Assembly: GCF_040869045.1 (NCBI RefSeq)
Contig: NC_090319.1
Coordinates: 341,352,302-341,416,301, forward strand
DNA length: 64,000 nt
Origin: Eurosta solidaginis
Taxonomy: Eukaryota; Arthropoda; Insecta; Diptera; Tephritidae
Reading direction: 5' to 3'
In this document: piece by piece, positions 41,839 through 51,430 of the stretch
How positions within the stretch are numbered: position 1 is the stretch's first letter
Layout of the letters: every line of letters starts with the position of its first letter
Program-made: the position numbers and the translations under genes
Notes under the pieces: model-generated
Seen by the model: the letters and a program-made list of their open reading frames with translations, nothing else
The model's database searches: none
Told to the model about the DNA's origin: nothing

Positions 41839-42449
41839 TGTAACAAATTTAGGGAAACTCCACTTATTTTAAACCTTCTACTAACGTTTGTATCGCTAAA
41901 TTGTTAAATAAATAACACCAATATTCAATAATGCAAAATGGTGTTTATTAGAGTACTTTGAAAGTACTTTACAATAACACTTATACTTCGCAACCAATAG
42001 CTTGCTTAAATCAAACTCATTCAGATTATTCAGCTTTCGCTGCTTTTATACTCTGTGCCCAAATGTCTAGACGTTTCTTCCGCTCGAATTTTATACTTGG
42101 TTACCAGCTATAAACTTACCAGCTATAAACTACAGATGCAGGTTTATAGCCTCTCACATAGCCACATGCGAGTGTATATGTGAGTAACACTTCCACCTAT
42201 GATTGCATACTTTTGTGAGTATCTCAGATATAGGCATGTAAATTTGTAGTTTATAATCTCTCGCATAGCCATATGCGTTTATATATGTGAGAACTACTTC
42301 GCTGATGATTGCATACTTTTGTATCACTCCGCCGCTTGTATGTACATATGTGTATACATAATGATTAATTTGTTTATGTACATACAAGTAACTGCTTAGT
42401 ATCGGCTTAGAGATGATAGTATCCCTTAGTATTGCTAATATTCGTCACA
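41839..42449 (-). mobile_element. Solo LTR related to the gypsy element, long form
   Basis: Ends TGTAACAAATTTAGG and ATTCGTCACA match the LTRs at 15386 and 20558. Internal blocks such as CTTCTACTAACGTT, AATGCAAAATGG, GAGATGATAGTATCCC also match. Relative to those LTRs it has ~340 extra bp (about 42022-42363) after CTTGCTTAAATCAAA. The extra part contains a direct repeat with ~107-bp spacing (CTCTCACATAGCCACATGCG at 42151 and CTCTCGCATAGCCATATGCG at 42258). No internal element sequence flanks it, so it is a solo LTR left by LTR-LTR recombination. Flanks ATAT and ATTT are only similar. Confidence 0.85.
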
Positions 42450-42454
42450 ATTTC

Positions 42455-42622
42455 TATAACAGTATCAGATGCGCAGAAAAGTATGCAAAAGTTAGCAGCA
42501 TATGGTCGCAAGGAATAACCGCCTATCTCTTATATTTTTACAAAGGACTAAAGCGTTTATGTCTTATGACCATATGGTTCTAAATGTCGCAAACTTTTCT
42601 GTGCAACTGATACTGTTCTAGA
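42455..42622. mobile_element. Small hairpin element (MITE-like), ~55-bp inverted arms
   Basis: ATAACAGTATCAGATGCGCA onward (about 42457-42509) is the inverted complement of about 42564-42620 (GACCATATGG ... TTTTCTGTGCAACTGATACT), with roughly 80% match and a ~55-bp loop. It starts six bases after the solo LTR. No coding capacity. Target-site duplication unclear. Confidence 0.7.
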
Positions 42623-42829
42623 TATTTTTGGTGAAGAAGTCTCAGCGTTAGCGATGGTTGGAGTTTCAAGGCAGGTTTGTTGTTCTAGAATTCAGTAAAA
42701 TTGAAAGCATGGAATTTTTTGTGAAGAGGGCAAACTTATATAGAAATTTCACAGAAAAGAATACGATTTCAAAAAGTTGACTTGCTGTGGTTATTGATAT
42801 GTTATAAAAATAAAAAAATTAAAAAAAAA
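42623..42829. other. Short spacer, A-rich at its end
   Basis: Ordinary sequence ending in a long A/T run (42808-42834) that borders the foldback element. Confidence 0.45.
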
Positions 42830-43270
42830 TTTTTAAGTTAAACGGTTTTATTGAAAACAATACTTATATTAAGTAATAATAATACTAAAAGCTAGAAAAT
42901 AATTAGGCAGGTCCTAGGTATTAGCCATCGCTCTACTCATCAATCTAGGGCGTTGATCAGACAAATAAATAAAAGCGTTGGTCATGTAAAATTTCTATTA
43001 ATAGTCAACCGCTACCTTTACAAATCATATTTTCATATACATATGTATAAGTAAGACCAACTGGACCATAATCAGGTTACGCTACACCTTGCATTTTTAG
43101 AAATTTCACGCCCCCAAACATTTTTATTTAATTGTCTGATCAACGCCATAGATTGATGATGAGTTCGATGACTAATAACTAGGACCTACCTAATTATTTT
43201 CTAAATTTTACTATTATTATTATTACTTGATATAAGTATTGTTTTCAATAAAACCGTTTAACTTAAAAAT
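42830..43270. mobile_element. Foldback-type element with ~150-165-bp inverted arms
   Basis: The left arm begins TTTTTAAGTTAAACGG (about 42830) and runs to about 42990. The right arm (about 43105-43270) is its inverted complement, ending CCGTTTAACTTAAAAA. The arms agree at most positions, including TAATTAGGNAGGTCCTAG and GGCGTTGATCAGACAA phrases. A loop of about 110 bp separates them. No transposase frame. The type (foldback or non-autonomous DNA element) is inferred from structure. Confidence 0.85.
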
Positions 43271-43689
43271 GTTATTTTAATTATTTTATTTATATCTCGA
43301 CCTTTGCCGCCCCTGGGGGATTTTTTTTCATAAAGCGATTTCTATTTCTGTATGTAATATGTGTTCTAAATATGAGCCAAATTTGACCACAAATACAATT
43401 TTTTAAATATTTCGATCCATGCGGCACCTATTCGAGTTTTTTTCTTATTATTGCATTGTCTTCAGATTCTGAACTATATTCCAAGTTTCAAGTTTGTAGC
43501 TTATCGGGAAGTTACTTAAGTTTTAATTACAAAATTCGTTCACAACGGCCGTGCAGCCGTGCAGCCTGTCAAGTCAACATAAATAAAACCGTTTAAAAAC
43601 AGTTTTAAACTGCAAATAAATTTGTTATGAAAAAGTATTCGGTTTGTGTTTTAAAACTATAAACAAATTGCCGACTTACTATAGAAAGC
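43271..43689. other. Unassigned AT-rich DNA
   Basis: An AATAAAACCGTTTAA phrase at about 43580 repeats the terminal phrase of the foldback arm (AATAAAACCGTTTAAC). Nothing else is recognised. Confidence 0.4.
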
Positions 43690-43990
43690 CGTGGATAATA
43701 TATTGATAAGATATAGAAAAGATATCAATTTGATATCGATTTATTTTCAAATAATTATCGAAAATGTATAGAATGTTTATTTAAAATTTGTAAATATTCT
43801 ACCAAAAAGCAATTAATTATTTTTCGAAAATTAATAAATTTTTATCGAAAAATTATCGATTTTTTATCAATTTTTTTTTTTTTTTTTGGAGTGTTATGAA
43901 TTTATTTCCTTATCAATATGTTATAAAACAATAAATATTGGTATCTTCAATAAAATATCGATGCGCAAACTGAAAACCAACGTTTACAAG
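43690..43990. repeat. ATCGATA-rich degenerate cluster 1
   Basis: Dense, irregular repeats of TATCGA, TTATCGAAAA and GATATCAAT, with a T-run at 43869-43888. Similar motif clusters lie at 44640-44740, 48680-49050 and 61560-62130, so this is a dispersed low-complexity family rather than a local oddity. Confidence 0.7.
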
Positions 43991-44999
43991 CCAGTCAGAA
44001 GGCGAGAAGCCGATTGGCTTGGTGATAACAAGCACAAGGGTTTGATAAAGTTATGAGGGCTTGCGTGTGTATTGTTGTCTACCCTTCCATCCGGAAATAT
44101 GTTTGTCCATTGTAAGTGCCCCCCGTGATTAGTGGTCCTCAAAGCACAATTTGCTTTCCCAGACGAACCTAAATTGGATTAAAAGATCCACTTTCCCAAC
44201 CCCTTTCGGACTCGCGAACAACCGTGCGCCCGGAAATCTGACTTATCTTGTTGGAAATTGCTAGACAAAATGATAAATTTACTCCTATTCCTGTTCACCC
44301 TGAAAACTTCTGAAGAGGGTGCTTGTTGGTATGCGCCACCTTAAGAGCATTGGTGCAATGGCAGAATGGCCTGTGATGGCCGCCGTAAGTATACTCATTG
44401 CCCAGCTTAAGGGAAGCTAATTGTTTTTCTTTCCAAACATGGCCATAAGGGATCTCGGTTGGTCCGTTGCCCTAATCTCGTATTCCTCAATTTGCTTCAA
44501 GAGATACCCTAGTGATGATTTTACGCAGCTGGGCGCCTCACTTAATTACAATTCGGAATTTTTGGAAGGGTCTGGGAGTCGGTAGTATTGATTTACGTGC
44601 GGTTGCTTTGAGTACATTCTAGCTCCAGTTCCCTTTTCCATTTTTGGGCAAGCCAATAACAAACCGATAACTCATCGATATCTGTTCGTTAACGATAACA
44701 AGCCGACAATAAAACAATAACGTAAAGTTATCAGTTGTTGCCGACTATAGTGCAAAGAATTTTTTCTCAAAAAGACCGAAATTAATTATGTTTGGTAAAG
44801 TTTTCTCTAAAGTGGTTTTACTTCAACCATTCAGCGAGTTGTGGTTACTTTTAAAACATAAATTTTCTAGACGTACACCAAATATACACATCGAACTTCA
44901 CGATTACTTTGTACTAGACGAAATGCAAGGCGCAATAACCTCCAAAGAAATTTTAAGCCAAGCTTCTCCTCTTACTTGCGTCGTGCTCATTTTTAATAT
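43991..44999. other. Unassigned stretch with a small CGATAAC cluster
   Basis: 44010-44640 is unidentified DNA, GC-richer in places (44070-44230, 44480-44570). At 44640-44740 phrases such as CCGATAACTCATCGATA and AACGATAACAAGCCGACAA repeat, matching the ATCGATA-rich family. A 72-codon plus frame (44788-45006) has no recognised similarity. Confidence 0.45.
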
Positions 45000-45178
45000 A
45001 TCTTAAAAATGTTCCGTCTCCGAACAACATCTATAATGCAGATGAGTTGTCACTAAGCATCTTTTCTTTTCTAATTGGAAACACTTGTTTCAAAATTTTT
45101 AATGTTATTGTGCCTGGGCCTTGAACCCAGGATCTTCGGTGTGGTAGGAGGAGCATGTAACCAAGTTTAAAATATTTC
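45000..45178 (-). mobile_element. Partial tRNA-derived SINE, same family as 58655
   Basis: On the minus strand, TGCTCCTCCTACCACACCG, then CCTGGGTTCAAGGCCCAGGC (B-box), then a body ending near AACTCATCTGCATTATAGAT and GTTCGGAGACGG parallel the full SINE at 58655-59015 in the same order. An internal segment (the GGGTTCGCCCCTCGG region) is deleted and the 3' end is missing. Confidence 0.7.
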
Positions 45179-46490
45179 TTTTATATTTTACCAAAACACC
45201 TGTTCTTCTAATGCTTCATCAAAATTTACCTTTCTTTTATCCAAATCTTTTTTAAAGTATGACATGTCCTGTGATATGGTATGTGTTTACTTGGTTCCGT
45301 CACTGTCACCTTCCGGTATTTAAAAAACAGCAACAAAGATGCTGTTAGTCAACAGGAAAACGATTTTCATACTTTGACCTTATACCATTAGAATAAATTC
45401 TATACATGACAAGCTTACTTACTACTGAACCATTATATGACCATCATTCATATCACAAGCACCCTCTTGTCCTCCTTGCAACAGAAATCGAAATAAACTA
45501 AACTACAACATTTTGTCATATTGTAAGACAAGTTTCTAAAGCTATATTTTATCAGTGTTTTTTATTAATAAGAATTTTTTGTTTCTTTATTTTTGTCGCC
45601 TTTTTATTTCATACCGTACTTAGCGAACCACTGGGGCGTATGAGTGATATATTTACAATCGCTCAATAGTCTCACTTACATACAATGTAAGTATGCATTG
45701 GAGATACATATATGTATATGTATGCATGTGTAGACCTTGTCAAAGCAGTCGTCTATCTCAGCTCAGTTTTTTTTTTTTTTTTCTTTTCTTTTAAGGAAAA
45801 ACTATTGCATATCAAGTATTTGTTGATGGTTGGACGATAAGTTGTATGCGATTTTGTTAAGTTATGTTACATCTCAAGTGTGTATGCATGTATGTATGTA
45901 TGTATGTGAGGGAGGAAGGAAACATGAAATATAAGAACACTTGAGGTAATGTCTGAATGAGAGTTGTGCAAGTTATTTCTACAAGTGCACAAAAAAGGGT
46001 TGTCTATTTAGTTTCAAATTTGCTCGTGTGCGTAATTGATTTTGTAGATAAGAACAAATTTATTTCGGAAACAAAATCAATATTGGAAACTTGCTTTGGG
46101 GTTAAATTAAATTATTTCAAATGAATATAGCACACAATGATTATCAGTCAAAAGCCAATTTAGTAAAACTAAAGGTCAATTTAAGATAGTTTAATGGCTG
46201 TTTATGCTATGTGGCGATTACAGTTTTGGTCCGTCTTTGTGCAGAAAAGTTAAAAGAAACTGTTAAGTGGACACAAATAGGTTTAATTTTAGCTCACTAC
46301 TATAAACCTGCACAGTTGACCTGCAGATTTGTTTCTTCCAAAAACGTTTATTTAAAAATGCTTTGATTTGGTGTATCTAGTATGACATTACAAAATGATA
46401 TGTGAGGGTTTTGACCTACGGGGGATGATTTAACAAGGCAAAGGGAATACAACTGCATATACCATGAATATTTAGCTATCTTCCAAAAAG
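45179..46490. other. Unassigned AT-rich DNA with microsatellites
   Basis: Contains a T-run (45768-45782), TATATGTATATGTATGCATG at about 45710 and a (TATG)n run at about 45887-45907. No genes or shared repeats recognised. Confidence 0.5.
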
Positions 46491-46890
46491 TTGTTGTTGT
46501 ATAACCAGTAATTCGCTCGATTCAATTGGTGCGTCCACTCACAAATTTTCATTAAAGTCCTCTAACGGAAGTCCTGTTGGAACTGCTAGTTTCCTTGGGT
46601 GGACCATAGGAGGGTTAGTGTTAGAGACGCAGGTTCCATATTAAAATTTAAAACTTGAATTGGGGTTATGTGGGGACACGTCGCATCGGGGTTGATTATT
46701 GACAAGTAAGAGTTAAACCAGTTACAATATTCAGAATGAAATTGGGCCAGGGTGAATCGTGTATCCTCCGGTAGTGTGCTTTTTTCTCCTGCAAGAGTAG
46801 AATAGTAAATATTGATAACGGGTTTCACTGGGCGCAACCTAGCAAGGGTGTTTACTGATTCTGTATCTCTTAGATTCTCCTTATGCTAAC
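46491..46890 (-). pseudogene. 3' end of a Jockey-type non-LTR retrotransposon
   Basis: On the minus strand an 83-codon frame (46837-46586) reads EDTRFTLAQFHSEYCNWFNS and is followed by a PHIT...EPASLTL-type tail, the C-terminal region of Jockey-type elements. A (CAA)n tail lies at 46491-46502. It is a relative of 12644-13260. It probably belongs to the same insertion as the RT fragment at 48030-48675, separated by the RNase H-bearing fragment. Confidence 0.7.
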
Positions 46891-48020
46891 CTGACCTACA
46901 CAGGTGCCGGAACGCGGCCTCAGGATTTTGTTCAGCCTTGGTTAGGTTAGGTGATAGCTGCCCTGATAGGCAAAGCTCACTTGGACAACATTGTGATACC
47001 ACATACAATAAAATAACGGTGCCGTATGTATAGCTACTTAGAGAATCGCTGAGTAGCAACGATAAAATTCCATATGATACCGATCTCAACCTTGGATAAA
47101 TCCTAGGGAGATCCAAGTGAGTCGCAACCGAAGTACTTTCGCCTTGTTCTGGCAAACGTTGGTCAATAAAGCATAAAGCGATTTGATGATTCCCCCTCAT
47201 AATCCTCCATACATCTACAGCAGGATGGAGTTTCTAATATATTGAGACGTACCGCATGGATGCCTATGTGACAGTGTCCTGCCAAACCCCCAATAACCAT
47301 TGATAGGTCAGCCAAAATTAGCCCAATTATTTCAGCAGACCTCCTGCCATCCACTTCGGCCAGAAAGATTTTGCTAACCTTCAAGAGGTGGTGTCCGCCC
47401 AACGCTTGCTAAGCTGAATTGAGGCTCATCTATGCAGAAGCAAAGTACAGGTGTCTAGCGGAATCCCAAAATCCCTACAGCCATCTTCAACCGGTTCAAT
47501 TGTACCAATGCGAACTAAGAAATCCGCTTGACAGTTGGCTGGGATATAACTATAACCGGGGAGCCAGATAATCTTTATCATAAAATATTTGGATGCAATC
47601 GCAAGCGCGGTCAAGCACTGCCAGTCCCCCGTCGTTTGCACAATAGTAGAACTCAAGACCTTGATATCTGCTTGAATATCAGAGTAGATGTTTAATTCTC
47701 TAACCATATTAGCACTGGATAACATTTCATCCACCGCATTCTTAATCGTTTTTAATCCTTAAACTTTCGCTAGGAAGACGCTGCTGTGATCAGCCACTTC
47801 AAACTTGCAGCTTACATCTAGCTCATGAAAAAGGACCCCCACCAATCTTTCCGTCTAATTTCGACCCATCTGTGAATAAGTTAAATGGTCTCCTGCCTCA
47901 TATTAGGCCCCTTCCCCAATCCTCTCTCGGGGGAATGACTGGGTTGAAGGTTATAAGGCAGCAGTTATCGGCATAAAATAGTCCGTCCTATTCGGTATAA
48001 AATCGATCCTGGTAAGAAGT
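46891..48020 (-). pseudogene. RNase H and C-terminal part of an I/LOA-like retrotransposon, inserted in another element
   Basis: Order on the minus strand: FTDGSKLDGKIGGGPFS near 47880 (RNase H start), then a 102-codon frame 47734-47426 with LNIYSDIQADIKVLSS and IIWLPGYSYIPANCQADFLVRIG. A 79-codon frame (47402-47163) follows with VIGGLAGHCHIGIHAVRLN and a CCRCMEDYE Cys cluster, then 47200-46886. The expected GHSNIPGN is drifted to GYSYIPAN, losing the conserved His. Several stops and frameshifts make it a dead copy. Its position between two parts of a Jockey-type element suggests a nested insertion. Confidence 0.75.
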
Positions 48021-48675
48021 AGAGTATTCGTTTAAAACAAGCCCATATTCCATATCACGAGGCTTGTACCACGACCGGACCGCGGCAGCCTTTCCCGCAA
48101 TACAAGTCTAAAAATACAAAAGGGTGAAATTCTGGCTTTGTAATTAAGATACAATTTTTCTGGCATTACCCCCAAGATCTTTGGGAGATTGATGTTCGGT
48201 AGCGTAACATACTTGACGTTTACGTTTAATATTTGCGTGTTCTGTTCCTTCCACATCGTAAACAGAGTGGCCGTAGATTTGCTCGGTGACAATGCCAGGT
48301 TTCGCGAGGTGAAAGTATCAGAAACACCAGGGAGATAGCTGTTCATTCTAGAAATAATTCGTATATTGAAAGGTGGTCCTGTTGCCATTATCGTGCATTG
48401 GTGGGCGCAGAAAATGGCAGCAACTCAATCTGGTGGGAAGGGAAGCTTCAATATGTAGGAATTACACGGAAGTGGGAATATGGGACCACACTCTGTAAAC
48501 GCCTGTTTAATTCTCTGAAGTTTTGAGGTTTCGTACCTAAATTAAGCCGACGATTGCCGAACATTCAGATAATTGCAGTCCATCTTTTTAACAAGAGTGA
48601 ATCTTCCATTTCTTGGAGCAGCGTGCTGTGGCTGACTATGTCAAAAGCTTTTTCAAAAGCGATATAATATCAAAA
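48021..48675 (-). pseudogene. RT fragment of a Jockey-type non-LTR retrotransposon
   Basis: From 48675 down one reads AFEKAFDIVSHSTLLQEMED (the first catalytic Asp block, KAFD) and LLLKRWTAI. A region where the ADD box should be follows (about 48410, not intact), then the 118-codon frame 48388-48032 with MATGPPFN, SRNLALSPSKSTATLFT and LPKILGV. The thumb phrase ends abruptly near 48130-48020, where the RNase H-bearing element starts. Confidence 0.75.
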
Positions 48676-49080
48676 AGCTATCGTTTCATTATAAAAAAAA
48701 TTATTGATACAAATACTGCTTTTTATCAAAAACTTAATATCTGTCGAAAAATTGCAGATCAACTTTCTAGAGGTTGCTGATATTTTATCGAAAAAGTATC
48801 GGTTTATTCACAGCGTTATAGATTTAATATAGATATATATGGATTTATTATTTGGAATGTAACCAGTTTGTTATTAGGTCTTGTCGATTTGCTATCAGCG
48901 ACTCATAAGTTTGTTATGAAACCGATACGTGCCGTTAACAAGCCGATAAGAAATCAATTGGGAGCCGATTACTCGCAAATTAGGATCCAATAAGCCGACG
49001 ATAATAACTCAAACACAACAAAACAACAACTTGTCCATGTCAGTTGTTATCAATGAGGAGCCGACGAGATTCATCTAAAA
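48676..49080. repeat. ATCGATA-rich degenerate cluster 3
   Basis: Repeated TATCGAAAAA, TTATCAAAAACTTAATA, AACAAGCCGATAAGAA and AGCCGACGATAATAAC phrases at about 20-25-bp spacing, akin to 43690-43990 and 61560-62130. Directly abuts the truncated 5' end of the RT fragment. Confidence 0.65.
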
Positions 49081-49759
49081 AAAGGATGAAATAATCAGTT
49101 TCTTGTACAGTTGATTCGGCTTGGGTTTACCTTCAACCCTGGCCGAGATCGAGTTAATTTAAAAATATTTGTTTTCTAAACACCAGCCTGTAAAATTACA
49201 AATAAATCTTCACGTATACTTTGTAGCCACACCCTTTTTTCTTTTTGAGGGACACCGATATTTATTATCAGATTAGGCCAGGAGGATGAAATTATATAGT
49301 ACATTGTAGCTAAGTTAAACTTACCCCAACGAAGAAGTTACGAAACCATCTGAAATTAAGATAAAAAATAATTATAAGGCGATGATAAAGAAGGAATATT
49401 TGTGTAATAGTTAAAATTAGATAAAATATAAACATAAATAGAAAGTTGCTTATTCTGCAGGCATAAAACTTTGCCCTTCAAGCAGGTTACGTTAGGTTGA
49501 ACTAGGTGATCCGTTAGGACATCATATAGACTAAATGAGTACAAAGTGCTACCAGAAATTTACCCAACGACCAAACTGAAAAACCTGTCAGAATCCATGA
49601 CCTCTGTTAAAGTATAAATCGATCCTCTTAGCAAATACTAAAAGCTTTCTCGAACCCATGCTAAACACTGCTTCAAAATCGGAACTTTGCGAGCGCGGGG
49701 AACGAGTACAAAAGTTGCCAAATCGTTTCCTCGTTTAACTTGCATTTACAAAATCGTTT
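49081..49759. other. Unassigned DNA
   Basis: No domain or repeat recognised; frames are short. Confidence 0.4.
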
Positions 49760-51430
49760 ACCTTTTCAAAGCCTAATTTAAATGAATGTCACGCCCGAAG
49801 GCAGTGTCCAGTCCGAATATGCTTCATTAACCTACAGTTTCCTCTGTTTAATGGTTAGAGTAACTTTTTTAATCAAAGCTGGTAAGACCTGGTAATCACA
49901 TTTGACACTTTGCAGCACCGCCCTTGGTTCCACGCCTTTTCTGCTTGGTCGATCTTGCTCTTGCATTCGATTAATCTCACCCAATCTAATTGCAGTGTCT
50001 ACGATACAAGCTTTGAGCGATGCGCCCTGTTTAGCTGCTCATACGATTCTTCATTTCCATCTATTCTTTATTTATAGGGGTTTATTATACTCTAACACTT
50101 TAAGACGTTATGCTACGCGAGATTTAAGCCCTAATTACTGCTTGGCTGATAATGGCTGTTAATGCTAAATTGACGCGGATAAAGTTTAAGCTATTTCCTG
50201 TTGTGAAGTACTAATTATTATCTTTAATTACGATCTTTAATCATAGTGTAAATATATTGTTATACTACTATTATCTACCACATTGTTCAATATTAGTTTT
50301 AAGCTATGCAACACTGTTATTGATGTTTGACAGATGTAGACATATACATGAATTACTTTAACCAATAAACGTGCATAAGACATAACATTTCCTTCAGTTT
50401 TTCCCTTGCTTTGGCCACGGTTAATATTTCTACCTGAAAAACACTACAGTGATCTGGTTGCTTGTAGGAATTTCCGTATCTGTGCAGTATGCCGCAAATT
50501 CTACTCCTCTTATTACTCTGGAACCATCAGTATACACTCGCATTGACTATTCCGTCACTTGAGGGCACTTGCGCCAATTCTCTACCTTTATTGCAGCTCT
50601 AAGAGTCCCATCGAAGTGCAGGTATTTAACTAGGTAATCTTTCCATCCAATATTTTATAACGATATACTAGAATGACCGTATAGTTTGCACCCAAGTTGC
50701 CGGAGGCATTGAGACTCGTTGCAGTTGTTAAAGCTATGTCATATGCCACCAGGTGTAGAGGTGGAATATCCGGAGTGGCATGCAGTGTAACCTTCGGGAT
50801 TCATTTTCACAGCGAATGGTCTAAAGAGCATTGAAACCCTACATATCCCCTCTAATTTATGTTTAGCTAATGAGTCTGTAGCCTTTGGGATACATATAAT
50901 TTATCTTCTTCGCTTTTCGTAGAAAAACGACACTAGCAGTCTTCCAAGAGTTGGGTACTTGATTCAGGCTAATGCACCTATTGAATATAGTTTAAATCCA
51001 TTCCACGCTCGCTCTACTCAAGAAATTTAGCATGGAAGGGAATTTACCCGGCGACTTAAACTTTCAAAATATCTTCACCTCCCAATCCATCTTGGTATCA
51101 GTCAACAAACCCGACACTAGCCGCTCCATAATCGAAGTATCAGTGTTGTCTGCTGAGTATTCTGAATCATCTACTGATCATAAATATTTATCGCGAAGCG
51201 TTCTCACTACTGCGTGAACATTCCCCGTTACCTCAACTGCGCTGTTTTGCTGGAGCGCTCGTTGTCTACACAGAAATGTTCCATTGGACTCTTTTTGATC
51301 TGCAGATTTCGCGCTTAAAGATCCTTAATAGATCCCTGTAAACGTACCTTCGCTGTCCGTAACCTTTGTCAGACAGAACATTTTTCTTTACCTCTCATAA
51401 AAGGAGACTCATCTTCTTTGTAGCAAAACT
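49760..51430 (-). pseudogene. Heavily decayed RNase H-bearing non-LTR retrotransposon
   Basis: On the minus strand, patches in order are FKSPGKFPSMLNFLSRAS near 51060 (the SPG start of RT), RCISLNQVPNSWKTASVVFL near 50960, and KINYMYPKGYRLIS near 50890. An RNase H start follows (MRVYTDGSRVIRGVEFAAY) near 50545, then CTDTEIPTSNQITVVF near 50470. The central RT including the ADD box is not readable and may be deleted between 50860 and 50560. Stops and frame changes are frequent. The region 50050-49760 may be its tail. Confidence 0.6.

Noticed and set aside
46925..46940. GGTTAGGTTAGG as a telomere-like repeat
   Set aside because: Only two units, inside a retrotransposon fragment; dipteran telomeres do not use this repeat.
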